From: Pycnopodia helianthoides | Lineage: Eukaryota; Echinodermata; Asteroidea; Forcipulatida; Asteriidae | Reading direction: 5' to 3' | Length of the DNA: 64,000 nucleotides | NCBI GenBank assembly: GCA_032158295.1 | Contig: CM063262.1 | Span: 10,301,977-10,365,976 of the forward strand | Shown: piece by piece, positions 51,516-63,343 of the stretch | Layout: the number at the start of each line of letters is the position of its first letter | Numbering within the stretch: position 1 is the stretch's first letter | Made by a program: the position numbers and the translations under genes | The notes under the pieces: generated by a model | Told to the model about the DNA's origin: nothing | The model's input: only the letters and a program-made list of their open reading frames with translations | Database searches by the model: none

Positions 51516-53404
51516 GAGCATCATTTTGATGAGTTTGGGGACAGGTCGATGGAGTATGTTTTACTTCTTTGTACAAGAAGCACAACTTGCAACATCACAG
51601 GAATAAGGAATTTTAAGACTTTTGTCTCAGTGACAAAATAGCTGTTATTTTCTTCAGATATAAAGAAATCATGCTCTTTGATCTACTTCTCGAGCACGAG
51701 GACACTGTTCCCAGAAACTTTCTTGAAATCTAGAACTCCAGGGGTCACTAAAAAGTGTAAAAGGTCATCATTTCAACATATGTCCTAAAACTTGGATCCT
51801 TGTGTTGGACCTTTTTTGTCAGCCATGACTTTAACCTTTGGTATTACCTGTAGAATGAACTAGGATGAAATAGAGAGGCAGTTTCGCCCCTTATGCCAGA
51901 TATGTTATTCTCAGATATGAAAAACATCAGGGTCCAGATCTTGTATAATCCATACAGACAAGGTATTTTCCGAAAAAACTGGAACCTTCCCAAGCATTCC
52001 GACACCCCTCTGCCCCCCAGTGGAGCGGCCCATGTCCATGAATTGTCAGCCATCAGAAGGAATTAGCTTCGCAAAACGAGACAAGAAAAGAGGGCAAAGA
52101 ATGAGGAGAGATGAATGGTGGTCTGCCAAGATCTTTCTTCTCTCTTGGAGTCCCAATCTTCCATGATCCGGCAAGTTTTGAAACTGTTTCGTCCGCTATT
52201 CATCTCGACTTAACCGCCGGAGGGAGAAGAAGGTAGTGGTGTTGTGGGGGGGGGGATAAAGTTCGGATGAACAAGTAGTGCCTGGGAAGATGCTCCTACA
52301 CGCCTGGCCTCATCCAGTGTATAGGTGGAGGGGGGTGATGGATGGGTGATGGTGCAGGTAGTATCAATTACAAATCGATTGAGCTCCATTTCTGTAATTT
52401 TGTGCTCCACTGATCAGGGTGGATGGATGTGTTTTTTTTTTTTTAAGGAGGCCCTCAACCACAGATTATTCACGGCCAAAACCCAAACTTCATCGTGAAT
52501 GATTGAATGAGGACTGATTTTAACCACCCTTACCAAAGATCCTGGTTTTCCTTGCTCTGTTGTTCAGTAGAGGTGCACCCACCTCACTTCATCTTCGTCA
52601 ACAACAACAACAAATTCTCCTTAAATGACGCCGACCCAAACTTGAATTTTAATCACCCCAACCTCAAAATTGATCAGCACAAAAAAGTACAGCACATCTA
52701 TTAAAGGTTCCCTGGCCTGGTAGAGCCTTGTCTCTCTCCAACCCACCCCCCCCCCCTCCTTCCTGTATGAGCAGAGTGAATAGAGAGCTTGTCAGTGGGC
52801 ATCTATTGTTGAAGGGATTCCCTTATTGTCATGTGCTGGATGCACCAGAACAAACACCACATGATTGGAAAGTTAAGCCACTAGTCTTACCGCTGGAAGA
52901 CTGCATTCGAGGGCCATCGGATAGAAGCGTTTTTTTTACCGGCGGAGGGGTTTAGTGTATGATTAACGTTGTCTTGTTATTAAGAGATTTGGAGAAGGAC
53001 CGTGCTACCATCGCAGTCTTGGCCAGACGTTTGTTGACTGTGGACATGTTTTGGGAGTTTGGGGAATTTTCTGGATTAATACCGGCGATGAATTTCAATT
53101 AGGGTTCTTGAAGCTTGTGCCAGAGTGGACTTTTGTAGAGTGTAGCCGCGGATACCGATTGGATATAAGCTTACTCGAACTGATCCACTGTGTGTGGGAG
53201 ATTCCCTCTGTTGGAACTGTACAGTTCCGATGGTATAGTTGGAACTCTGGAACTGTGTGGGTTCTAAAGGAACTGTATGTCGGATGTTGCTGTCAGTGTG
53301 CTTGTTGTAAGTACAGAAAAACCTGTCTTTGACTTGTGAAAATCTTGGTGTTTCTTTTGGAACTGTTTAAGTGGTTATCTCTTTGAATCAACACTATCAA
53401 CAAA
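51516..53404. other. Repeat-poor island, no gene called
   Basis: Nearly 1.9 kb without recognised repeats apart from short homopolymers (G at about 52245, T at 52431-52444, C at about 52745). Frames at 52728-52955 and 53051-53332 (+) show no known domain; GGAACTGT words recur at 53213-53370. Possible conserved noncoding DNA. Confidence 0.3.
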
Positions 53405-53480
53405 AACAAGAACAACAACAAACAAACAAACAAACAAACAAACAAACAAACAAACAAACAAACAAACAAACAAACAAACA
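53405..53480 (+). repeat. CAAA microsatellite
   Basis: About 17 CAAA units, with CAACAA at the left. Directly abuts MITE B2. Confidence 0.95.
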
Positions 53481-53487
53481 GATAATC

Positions 53488-53827
53488 TTAAAGGGTGTGT
53501 ACATATTGAAAATATAAATGTTCACAGATTTGCACATAACTTACATGGTATGAAGATGGTCACGTGGAAAACTTCCCTTGAAATAGTTTCGCTTTAAATG
53601 ATATAATTTTTAGAAAATGAGTAAAACTGTTAGTTTCTATCACTGGTGATAAAATCCGATGTTTGAAAACAGTGAAAACATATAGTGGGGTTTTCACTGT
53701 TTTCTCATGACTCCGAAGACCGATTGAGCTTAACATTTCACAGGTTTGTTATTTCATGTATCTGTTTGGTCACATAAAGTGTGGATACTAGTCTTTGAAA
53801 ATTACCAATGTTGTACATGTGCTTTAA
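53488..53827 (+). mobile_element. MITE family B2, complete
   Basis: TTAA at 53488 and 53824. AGGGTGTGTACATATTG and CAATGTTGTACATGTGCTT termini. Central TATCACTGGTGATA palindrome. Interior GATTGAGCTTAACATTTCAC and AGGTTTGTTATTTCATG. A D-family end (GCAGCTCTATGAAACTGGGC) follows immediately. Confidence 0.8.
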
Positions 53828-53854
53828 GCAGCTCTATGAAACTGGGCCCTGGTG

Positions 53855-54181
53855 GAAAAACCAAATCACATTGTGCTGTCAGAAACTCTTTCCATGTTCA
53901 AAGAATCCCAATTGAAAATGGCAGGGGGTGTCAGGAGAAAAAAGAAGAAGGGGGTTTGGAGGTGATGAAAATGGAATTCATGGATAACCGCCCAAGGCAA
54001 CTGTCTTTATACTCAAAATGATTTTTTTCTGACGTGTGGAGTGGGGTCGTCAAATGTTCTACTTTTTCATTTTGATACTTTGTCTGACCTGATTCCATGG
54101 CCTCTGTTGCCCCTGGTCTTGGCCTTGGTGCCCCTTCATAAGTTTCCCAAAGGTTTTCCCAATTTGGCCAGTAGACCAATG
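53855..54181. other. No gene; shared word with 62765-62805
   Basis: GGCCTCTGTTGCCCCTGG and TCTTGGCCTTGGTGCCCC at 54098-54135 recur at 62765-62802. Origin unknown, probably a dispersed repeat. Confidence 0.35.
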
Positions 54182-54565
54182 TTAAAGGAACATTACAGAA
54201 TTGGTTTTTGCTAACAAAACAGTTGCTGGCAGTGTAAACACTTTATGTAATCCACCATATACATAAACTGACAAACCTGTAGAAGTTTGAGATCGATCGG
54301 CCATCTGGGTCACAAGAAAATAGTGAAAAACCGATTACACATTTGCATGAAATCATATAGGTTCAACAAATAAATAAAACCCTCACTGAGCGATAAACTC
54401 CAATCGGAAAATTAGTTTATTCATTTCTCATCAAATATGGCATTTCAGACAGAAATATTTCAAGGGATGTTTTCTACTATCATCATCATTAGACCGTGTA
54501 AGTTTTATGTAAATCTGTGATCAAAAGTATATTTTACAAATACCAATTCTGTAATGTTCCTTTAA
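54182..54565 (-). mobile_element. MITE family B, complete
   Basis: TTAA at 54182 and 54562. Minus-strand copy with CTCACTGAGCG and perfect termini. Confidence 0.9.
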
Positions 54566-54870
54566 TGGCAGGATATACTTTTGGTAATTGACAAAGACAA
54601 GTATCCTCACTTGGTGTATCCCAAAATATTCATAAAATAACACACCTGTAAAAATTTTGGCTCAATGGGTCATCGAAGTTGCAAGAAAATAATGAAAGAA
54701 AAAACCACCCTTGTTGCATAGAGTTGTGTGCTTTCAGATGCCTGAGAAATGCTTCATGCCTGAAGGCTTTTCTTAGATTCAAATATTTGAGTGAGAAATA
54801 CCTCTTCCTCAAAAATTACATTACTTCAGAGGGAGTCGTTTCTCACATGTTTGTAATTGATTAGATGCAA
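54562..54870 (-). mobile_element. MITE family A, one end lost
   Basis: Shares TTAA 54562-54565 with the B element. TGGCAGGATATACTTTTGG, TTGGTGTATCCCAAAATAT, GGTCATCGAAGTTGCAAG. Stops in CAGAGGGAGTCGTTTCTCAC. Confidence 0.8.
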
Positions 54871-55632
54871 GGGCCTTAACCCATTTTATACCATAGATGA
54901 CCTGCAACTTGAGAAGTCTCTTTCGATCCACTACTGTTTGTAACTGAAAGCAAAGCTTGCTTCATGTTTTAACTCGAAGCACTTTAACACTGATGTTTGC
55001 CAACATCTTGACTTTGAAGATTTAAATAACTGCCTCAATTAATAAGTCAACAATAGTAATTGAATAGATACTAGGGTTGTAACCTATTTATACCATAGAC
55101 AACCTGCAACATTAGAAGTGTCTCCTCATCCACTACTGTTTGTAACCCATCCTGTTTGCCTTCTACATTGTGAAGGGACCGCTTTTTATGATTTCCCGGG
55201 CTTAAGGAACAAATTTGCAGTCCACTGCTAAGACACACATCATGCTGTGGTTACTTCTTCCATCTAGCTTGTTTACTGTTTGTATAATGTAATCGTGAAA
55301 GCAAAGCTTGCTTCATGCTTAAACTCGAAGCACTTCAATACTTTGTTTGCCAACATCTTGACTTTGAAGATTTAAATAACTGCCTCAATTAATGAGTCAA
55401 CAATAGTAATTGATTTGATACTAGTGCTTTAACCCATTCTATATCAAGACGACCTGCAACTTTAGAAATCTCTCTTCATTACTACTACTATGTTTGTAAC
55501 CCATCCTGTTTACCTTCTACATTGTGAATGGGCCGCTTTTTATGATTTCCCGGGCTAAAGGAACATTTTGCAGTCCACTGCTAAGACACACAAGCCGTGG
55601 TTAATCCGTCCGAGCTAGCTTGTTTACTGTTT
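54868..55632 (+). repeat. 351-bp tandem duplication, two units plus a partial
   Basis: Units start TGAAAGCAAAGCTTGCTTC at 54945 and 55296, and share CAACATCTTGACTTTGAAG, CTGCCTCAATTAAT, CCGCTTTTTATGATTTCCCG and TCTAGCTTGTTTACTGTTT. 54868-54944 is the end of a preceding partial unit. Confidence 0.85.
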
Positions 55633-56289
55633 TCTGAACATCGGATTCATACCCTCCCGTAGCTTTTTACTCTTCAATCCGGTCATTGTGAGGCAGAGAA
55701 TAATAGCCGTACAATCCCCCCCTCCACAATGCCGAGCACCTCCATAGCGCTAAGGAATTTAAAATTGGCCGGACTGTTTCGGTAACAGACAATGCCTGTG
55801 TTTTCTGTAGAGGGGTAGTGTAGTACTGGAGGATGATATGGGGGTCCTGGGTGAGTCCTTGGTCTGACTAATAGTTATTGCTGAGTAGATGTGACAGGTT
55901 GGGTGCAGACAAACACTAAGAAGGCCCAGTTGAGGATGCGACAAACAGGCACATTTGGCTCTTTTTCATTGGTACATATGATAGTTGATAGGTCCGTAGT
56001 GACCGATCGTGACAGCGTGGACAAACTTATACAGAGCTTTGCCCGAGTACAAGACATTGTTAAACATAGGCCCTTTTTCGAATTCACGGCTTCGGCTCCA
56101 AAATCGGCTCAGGCTAGCTACATGTAGGCTCCCTCAATTATTTTAACTTACACATGCTTTGCGGTCAGGGTTTCAGACAAGAAAACTGGGCCTGAAGCCT
56201 AACCCGGAGCCAATGGTCAGCCATAAATTGGATCTAAGAAATAAATGATATCAGAAGCAATCAGTTCAATAAACATACATGTAACCAAT
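55633..56289. other. No gene seen
   Basis: Apparently unique. A + frame at 55891-56127 encodes no domain I recognise. Confidence 0.3.
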
Positions 56290-56715
56290 GCTGATATGCT
56301 GTACATTATCTTGACTCAAAGAGTATTGTTAGCAGTAGCAACGTTTGACCAAACAATTTATATCCAGTGCTGTACATTATCTTGATGCAGTGGGTGTGAT
56401 TATATCAGCAGCATTAAAACAAATATAACCAATGCTGTACATTATCTTGATTCAGTGGGTGTGATTATATCAGCAGCATTAAACCAAATATAACCAATGC
56501 TGTACATTATCTTGATTCAGTGAGTGTGATTATATCAACAGCATTAAACCAAATATAACCAATGCTGTACATTATCTTGATTCGTGAGTGTGATTATATC
56601 AGCAGCATTAAACCAAATATAACCAATGCTGTACATTATCTTGATTCAGTGGGTGTGATTATATAAACAGCATTAAACCAAATATAACCAATGCTGTACA
56701 TTATTTGATTCAAAG
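56290..56715 (+). repeat. 65-bp tandem repeat, 6-7 units
   Basis: AACCAATGCTGTACATTATC, TTGATTCAGTGGGTGTG, ATTATATCAGCAGCATTAAA. The last five units are nearly identical, the first two are diverged. Confidence 0.9.
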
Positions 56716-56803
56716 AGAGTCAAATTCATGCAAACCATTTTACCAATAATTTTTACACCATTTTTTGACCTTTTGTTTTGTTGTATTTGTTTTTAAATCT
56801 CAG

Positions 56804-56923
56804 GTAATTCCCACTTCCATACCTCAAGAATCTGCCAGGGAGAACGTCTCAGATTGAGAGGCACATTTTTATTTAGGAGAGGACCACGACCCAAAGACGG
56901 ACAAAGCCTTTATTTCCAGTGAG
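56804..56923 (+). other. Candidate 120-nt noncoding exon
   Basis: Preceded by a long T-rich tract ending AAATCTCAG (56795-56803) and followed by GTAAGT (56924-56929) after GTGAG, a consensus donor. Frame 3 is open for 38 codons (NSHFHTSRICQGERLRLRG...) and stops with TGA just before the donor; frames 1 and 2 have stops. This fits a 5' UTR or lncRNA exon better than a coding one. It sits between a satellite and a MITE but matches neither. Confidence 0.35.
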
Positions 56924-56950
56924 GTAAGTCAAAAATACAGTTCAATTCAT

Positions 56951-57376
56951 TTAAAGTTAGGAGCATAAATTGGTTTTTTGTCAACAAAATGCTGATTTAT
57001 CGAACAAAATTATAAAGAAAGATAGGATAGAAGTCAAACGTGAAAGTTTCAGCTGATTACAGTGTCTACGTGCTGAGAAAAAAAAGCAGACAACTTTCAC
57101 AAGAATATTGAATCCATCCACGTTTAGCGAGGCGACAGTGGGTACCGACCGCATCTCTGGACACAGCATTCGCGAACGGACACCAACCATCAGAAATCTG
57201 AGAATTGATTTTTAGAATTGTTTTTAAGTGAAAAATAGGTGGGGTTTTGTTTCAGGTGAAAAATTAGCCAAACCATAGTACTTCGAACGGAATCCTTTCT
57301 CAAAATAGTTGATACTATTAACAGCTGCACTGCTTCTCAACAAGTAAAGTTTTAATGGTCATTAATTTTTGGAGTA
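56951..57376 (-). mobile_element. MITE family G, complete or nearly so
   Basis: From TTAA 56951: AGTTAGGAGCATAAATTGG, AAGTTTCAGCTGATTACAG, CCACGTTTAGCGAGG, TTGATACTATTAACAGCTGC. No foldback inside (GCTGATTACAGTGTC marks the empty site). Confidence 0.75.
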
Positions 57377-57446
57377 GTCGCTGCACTGCATGGGAATACA
57401 AGAAAACGATTGTACACAATCAATCCGTGCTTCATTAGGGCAATGG

Positions 57447-57648
57447 CCCCCATCTGATAAAGCTGCCTAAGCACAACAAATCAGCTAAGCATAAAACAAT
57501 TGAAGTGCTTACCAGACAAACATTACCAGCCAAGACACCATGCGTAGCCTATACTGTTCGCAACTGGTTTCCTGCATGTTTATGCTTTTAGTAGAACATA
57601 GTTAACGCCTTACTGTCTGCTGTAAGCAGTTCTATGAAATTGGGCACA
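57447..57648. mobile_element. MITE family D, diverged
   Basis: CATCTGATAAAGCTGCC, ACATTACCAGCCAAGACACC, GTTCTATGAAATTGGGCAC. Confidence 0.65.
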
Positions 57649-58149
57649 GTCAGGGTGTGTCAAAATTTTATAGGCAGGCAAAGAAGACATTTTTTTTGGG
57701 GGGGGGGTAACACATTTCAGTTTCCACGTAATGTTTTGGGTGATAGCAAGATTTGTTTTGTAAAAATGTTTCTTGTGGTGTAGAAGCTTTCCTTTTTTTC
57801 ATGTAGTTCAGTTGCCTGTAAAAATTGAAATGTTTGACTACGAATTTAAACTTTCAACAAATGATTTGAAGAATTACCTGTTGGCAACTTTCTACCTTCA
57901 GTCACAATGAAGTGAAGGAAAAAGATGTGTTAAAAAAAAAAAAAAAAAGTGATTTGGCAATACTACAAAGGTATTTTCCAACTAAAGCCGATCCCAATAT
58001 CTGGATGTAGGATTATGATGGACGACCCAGCTGCTCAGCTTCCTATTTAAGCTAAATAGGTATCAGCCTCGCGTATTGTCTGCTCTTTGTCTAGCGGAGA
58101 AAGGGGGGAACACTGGGGAGAGAGAGAGGGGATTTAAAGACTCTGAGAC
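57649..58149. other. No gene; homopolymers
   Basis: G run at about 57700 and 18 A at about 57932-57949. 58020-58090 has CCTATTTAAGCTAAATAGG, a perfect 19-base palindrome-like word, otherwise nothing supported. Confidence 0.35.
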
Positions 58150-58547
58150 TTAAAGGAACGTTACAGAATTGGTTTTTGCTAACAGAACAGTTGCTGGCAG
58201 TGTAAGCACTTTATGTAATCCACCATAAACATAAACTGACAAACCTGTAGAAGTTTGAGATCGATCGGCCATCTGGGTCACAAGAAAATAGTGAAAAACC
58301 GATTAACACATTTGCATGAAATCATATAGATTCAACAAATGACTAAAACGCTCACTGAGCGATAAACTCCAATCGGCAAATTAGTTTATTCATTTCTCAT
58401 CAAATATGGCATTTAAGACGGAAATATTTCAAGGGATGTTTTCTACTATCATCATCATCAGACCGTGTAAGTTTGATGTAAATCTGTGATCAAAAAGTAT
58501 ATTTTACAAGTTTTTTTTAATATACCAATTCTGTAATGTTCCTTTAA
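58150..58547 (-). mobile_element. MITE family B, complete
   Basis: TTAA at 58150 and 58544, minus strand. Carries CTCACTGAGCG and a short T-run insertion near 58511. Confidence 0.9.
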
Positions 58548-58869
58548 AGAAGCCCCAGCTCCTTCTGTTAGAGCTGAACGCACTGCCGAGCATTCCCATT
58601 CGGTCCTCTAGGGGGGGATTAAGGTAGAAAGGGGAAAATTAGAGACTTAAGTCGGGACAGAGCGGGACAAGAGAGAGTTGAAGAATGGTCGGAAGATTTT
58701 TGAACAACAAGATTTAGCGGTGAAGAAGCTGATTGGGATGGGGTGGGGGGGGGGGGTGGTAGGGGTTTCATGGACCTGGGTTGAGGGGTGCTAGTAATTC
58801 GCTACTTGCACGGATCTGCCATGTGCCTGTAGAGCCTCCACTTCATGCTTCATTTCGTCCGCTCAGTGC
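58548..58869. other. No gene; poly-G at about 58745
   Basis: G-rich on the + strand, unique, no frame of interest. Confidence 0.3.
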
Positions 58870-59115
58870 TATAAGGTCGTTAATCGCAATTTCAAATCCG
58901 TAATGATCAAAAGGTCGTTAAGTGAAAAATGCAAATAAGTTTGAAAAAATAAATAAGAATCCACAAGTAAATCTTTTCTTAGAAACTGAATGTTTCTCTT
59001 TGCCAAACTTAGTTTAGGAGACCACTCTTGATCAATAAACTCCATTTACCAGGAGCTCCAAAATATGCAAAACCAATTTGATGAAATCCATACAAACTGC
59101 ACTAACGACCTTATA
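58870..59115. mobile_element. MITE family I
   Basis: Ends TATAAGGTCGTTA (58870) and TAACGACCTTATA (59103) are a perfect 13-bp inverted repeat. AAGGTCGTTAAG recurs at 58910. Outer TA on both sides may be the target duplication. Single copy in the window. Confidence 0.7.
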
Positions 59116-59658
59116 GTTCTAAGCTGACAATTTGTGTTTAAATGTATCTGCTTGGATGAAAGTCTTGTAACTTTTTCCGCGGCAGTACAGAGTTATGTAA
59201 TGCTTTTTGTTCACTGCCCAATTCGAGGCTCTACACGCAAATGGCTGACTATGCAAGGATGCCAATAAGAGGCCTACGTGGGGCGGATGTGTTCGGGGTA
59301 GATTTGGCATGATGGGTAAGCTGACGCACGCTGGGTGGGAAGAACAGAACATTGGTGAATGCGATTGAATCTGTCATGCGGAAAAAGCAATCGTAAATTT
59401 GAAGAAAAAAAATATCACGGAGTTAATCTTGCGGAAACTTAAACCCAGCCAAGAGGATGCCATAAAAGTTGATTGTGAATTGTCTTCCTGGATTCGGTGA
59501 GATTTACCAACGCAAGGCTTAACAGCGCTGGCTTCGGTCGGTGCTCTTTATTAGCGATGGTTCGTCGGCCAAATTATAGTGAAAACACCCGTGGACCAAG
59601 TCAAAAATTCTTTCCGAGTGGTCCGGATGGCTTGTTCACCGCTCAAAAGCATACCTAG
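59116..59658. other. No gene seen
   Basis: Unique island. A minus frame at 59119-59352 has no known domain. Confidence 0.3.
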
Positions 59659-60043
59659 TTAAAGGCACTGGAACACTATTGGTAATTACTCAAAATAATT
59701 GTTATCATAAAAACTTACTTGGTAACGAGCAATGGAGAGCTGTTGATAGTATAAAACATTGTGAGAAACGGCTCCCTCTGAAGTGACGTAGTTTTTGAGA
59801 AAGAAGTAATTTCTCAGTAAAAATTTGAATTGATATTCTCAAAATCGAAATCAAGCATCTGAAAGCACACAACTTCGTGTGACAACATGGACAAGGGTGT
59901 TTTTTCTTCCATTATTATCTGGGAACTTCGCCGAGCCAATTGAGTTCAAATTTTCACAGGTTTGTTATTTTGTGCATATGTTGAGATACATCAAGTGAGA
60001 AGACTGGTCTTTGACAATTACCAAAGGTGTCCAGTGTCTTTAA
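59659..60043 (+). mobile_element. MITE family A, complete (subtype as 4073)
   Basis: AGGCACTGGAACACTATTGG to AAGGTGTCCAGTGTCTTT, TTAA at 59659 and 60040. Very close to 4073-4461, including CACAACTTCGTGTGACAA. Confidence 0.9.
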
Positions 60044-60423
60044 AGGGAGGGTATTCTTTGGTAATTACTCCAAACATTAATGCCCATAAAAACTTACTTG
60101 GTAAAGAGCACTGGAGAGCTGTTGATATTATAAAACATTGTTAGAAACGACACCCTTTGAAGTAATGTAGTTTTTAGAGAAAGAGGTAGTTTTTTCACCA
60201 AAATATTTTGAATCTGAGAAAGGCTTCAGGTTTCAGGCATTTGAAAGCACACAATTCTGTGCAACAAGGGTGTTTTTTTTTCTTATATAATTTTCTTGCA
60301 TCTGTGATGACCAATTGAGCCCAAATTTTCATAGGTCTGTTAGTTTATGCAGATTTTGGGATACACCAAGTGAGGATACTGGTCTTTGATATTTACCAAA
60401 AGTATATTATATCCTGCCTTTAA
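60040..60423 (+). mobile_element. MITE family A, second subtype, abutting
   Basis: AGGGAGGGTATTCTTTGG to AAAAGTATATTATATCCTGCC, TTAA 60040 (shared) and 60420. Subtype as 50894-51286 with AGGCTTCAGGTTTCAGGCAT. Confidence 0.85.
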
Positions 60424-60904
60424 TATGAAATATAGACTAGTAAGAACAGTAGCCCACTAGCGAAGAGACAAGCTATTTTGTCTAACCGAAGAAAAAGAAA
60501 AAAAAGTTCTCTTGTATTCAATTTCCCTAGAAGGTGTCCTTTACTTTAAGAAAAACTAGCCTAACCTAAATATAAGGCTTGCATTACAACTGTCAACCAT
60601 ATGATATTTATTGAAAAACCAAGAAACGTTACCCTCGTTTTTTGGGAAAAAAGGTTCGCAAACCTCAATCGTCATGGATGTCCGTGATACGATTCAGCTA
60701 TCCACATTACGGGTCACGTGGAGCGTGTTGGGCTTATATTGCTGGGTCTGTAGAGACTGGCCTGACAGACACGACCAGGTACTATAAATAACTATGGAGT
60801 TTTAAAAAGTGGAAAGTTATTGAAAACGAGGTGACACGGACGATATGTTGTGATTTTCATTGGACAGTTTTGAAAATATGGCTCTTTTTTTGTGATTTTG
60901 TCGT
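60424..60904. other. No gene seen
   Basis: AT-rich, unique; nothing supported. Confidence 0.3.
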
Positions 60905-61140
60905 GCTAGGGCGTGTGGAATTGGGGCTCCGGTGTTTCTGTTTGGCAGTGTGTGGGTTCGAGTCTTGGCACTTGGTCCATAAGCAAGACCCTTTAACCAT
61001 TTTTCTTTGTCCTCCGGATGGATGTAAATGCATTGGTCCTGTGTGTTGTGTAATGCACGTGAAAGAACCCAGTGTATGTACTTATCGTTAAGAAAAGGGG
61101 TTCGCCCCGGTGTGTCTGGCTGGTTAGTTGCATTTAGTTT
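60905..61140 (+). mobile_element. SINE-B copy, plus strand
   Basis: GGCGTGTGGAATTGGGGC, B box GGTTCGAGTCTT, then AAGCAAGACCCTTTAACC, TGGTCCTGTGTGTTGTG, AAAAGGGGTTCGCCCCGG. The A box is decayed and the 3' tail is missing. Confidence 0.75.
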
Positions 61141-61342
61141 GCACCATATCACCTTTTAACCCCCCCCCAAAAAAAACAACAAAAAACAAACAATTTCCAG
61201 GGAAAAGCTAGCCCTGCTTGGAGTAGGGTAAAGCAGATAACCCAAGGTTGGCATCTTGAGGGGTTTTTTGGGAAAATTGCATCAAGTTTGAAACGAATAT
61301 GGGTGGTGAGTTAGGATGGTGTGTTAGGGGTTGGCTCCCGGG

Positions 61343-61590
61343 GGTTCAGGTGGCTCAGTGGTTCCTTCTTTCACCTCTGTGGACCTAGGTCAATCCACCT
61401 AGACCGAGCCTTGCATGTGGATTGGGTTTTCGCCTGATTGCTGGGTTTTCCCACCCCACATCTAAAAACTTAATTTCTTCTTGTTTCCTTTTTATCTTGT
61501 TAGAGTGCTATTGTGCTGTTGGATGTGTAATGAAAATAAATAAATAAATAAATAAATATGAATAAATTATAAAATAAATAACAAAACTCC
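61343..61590 (+). mobile_element. SINE-E (tRNA-related) with AAAT tail
   Basis: A-box-like GGTGGCTCAGTGG at about 61359, pyrimidine-rich body, and a (AAAT)n/(AATA)n tail at 61530-61582. The B box region CCTAGGTCAATCCACC is degenerate. Distantly like 1287-1500. Confidence 0.5.
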
Positions 61591-62572
61591 CAGGGATTTC
61601 CTGGAGTTGTTTTTCCTGGAAGTGGCTCCAAGTGTGATAAAAGGGCCACCAATGTATTGAATGAGACAGACAACAACAGGCTTGACAGGAAGACTACAGA
61701 GAGACCCTGGCAATGAGGGTTCACAAACTGACAACGAATTCCAGCCAAAAGGGAGGGAGGGGGGGGGGGGCGGGCGTCACACAGCCAGGCCTTAATGTCT
61801 GTTTACCCATGCTAGAGAATGGGGATGTGGTGTGGTCAGCCCTTTTAATGGTCAATGTGTCAAACGGGATTGACAGGGGCCATTTGTTAAAATAAGTGGG
61901 CATTTAATTTAATGCCTGTTTGTGGGCCTGTGTGTGCCCTGGACTGGGGTCCTGGACAAGTTGGTCAGACCCCTAATGCACTACAATGTGTAGATAAGGT
62001 GATTGTATGAATCGGGGTGGACTGCAGTTCTATTACTGGGTTTGACTGTGTTATAGAGCTCCATAGAGTAAGGATTGTTCATCGTTATTGTTGGGGAACT
62101 TTCTTCTCGCCGGAGCAGTAAATAGAGAACTGTTCAATGGTTTTGCTAGAATGGGTTCCAAGGAAGTTGTAAGAACTTTTACGCACAAAGACCTCATGCA
62201 GATGGGGAGATCAACACTGCTTAGGTTTTCTTTTGGCGTAAATAGTAAACGACTTCATCAGTTAGTTTCCAAGAAAGTTGACTTGCATCATCAAGGGACC
62301 GTGGAACATTTGTGACGCCGACGGCCAAAATTTGGCACGTCTTGGAAATAGGGAGATGTACATGTAATTTAAGTTGAAGACAGCCAAAACATTAGCTATG
62401 ATGTCTCAAATGTTTTATGTTAATAAATACTTACTACATAGGTCAAGCAGGGAAGCTTTCAGCTGATTGGCTGATTTTCTCTCATTTTTGCTTATTTTTT
62501 TTAGTGCCAAAGAAAACTGAAATATACTGAGTAGGATTGAAAGCTTTGCATGGTGGAAGTATAACTGAGAGA
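61591..62572. other. No gene; poly-G at about 61760
   Basis: Unique sequence. A + frame at 62088-62315 and a minus frame at 61500-61748 show no recognisable domain. Confidence 0.3.
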
Positions 62573-62700
62573 GGTTTGCGGTGACACCATGTTAAAATCT
62601 CTGTTGAGTAGTGTTGGTTCTGAAAAGAACCGGTGGTTAACGACTCAACGTTTCGATCAGTGTGCTTTGATTGTCTTCATGAGAATGCTGGTCTCTGTTG
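62573..62700 (-). mobile_element. Penelope-like LTR-type segment with hammerhead-like core
   Basis: GGTTTGCGGTGACACCATGT at 62574, and on the minus strand at 62683-62642 CTCATGA, a short stem ATCA/TGAT, GAAAC, loop GTTGA, GTC. The AC/GT pair closing GTTGA would be the minimal stem III, and GTC a fitting cleavage triplet. Stem I pairing is not evident. Confidence 0.5.
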
Positions 62701-63343
62701 CTGGATGCTGCTGCTGAAATAAACTGCACAAATCTGTGTGTGCTAGCAGGCCTGAAATGACATGACCTCTGTTGCCCTGGTCTTGGCCTTGGTACCCCTT
62801 AAGAAGTCTTCCATGAACTCTAAGATTTTCTGATGGAAGTGCCCTTTGCACAATAAAAATGGCCTTGCCCTCTCAAAGATGAGATTCCAGGCTTGTGTTT
62901 GGGAGTTCCCTCTTTTGTTTTAATGGCAAAAAAAAGTAGCAATAATAACTGATTTGCATATCAAGGAACCAGACTATTCCCCTCCCAGCCTCGGTATGGT
63001 TACATTGATTTGCATGGGAGAACTACTTTGACAAACTACATCATGTATGCGGAGAATGGTGTCTGGTTTCCATGTCCATAACCGCACAACATCAATGTTA
63101 TCGGTAACTGTAGCCAAACATGCCCATGGACACAAATGTTACACATATTTTTTTCTCCATCGATCCCACGTAAAATTCTTAACATAGGTTCTTTGAATTT
63201 CCAATTGGTTTAAGCAGCTTCAGTTAATCCTCTGACTTTACACCTCAAGCAATTCTAGATTAATTCATGTCAACTTTTTTTGGTCTGTTGACAAAAATCC
63301 ACCTTAACATTCCAGAACATATGTGAGGCATCAGTACCCACTC
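62701..63343. other. No gene seen
   Basis: Carries the word shared with 54098-54135. Otherwise unique, with no supported feature. Confidence 0.3.

Noticed and set aside
60817..61152. 111-codon minus frame
   Set aside because: Antisense of SINE-B.
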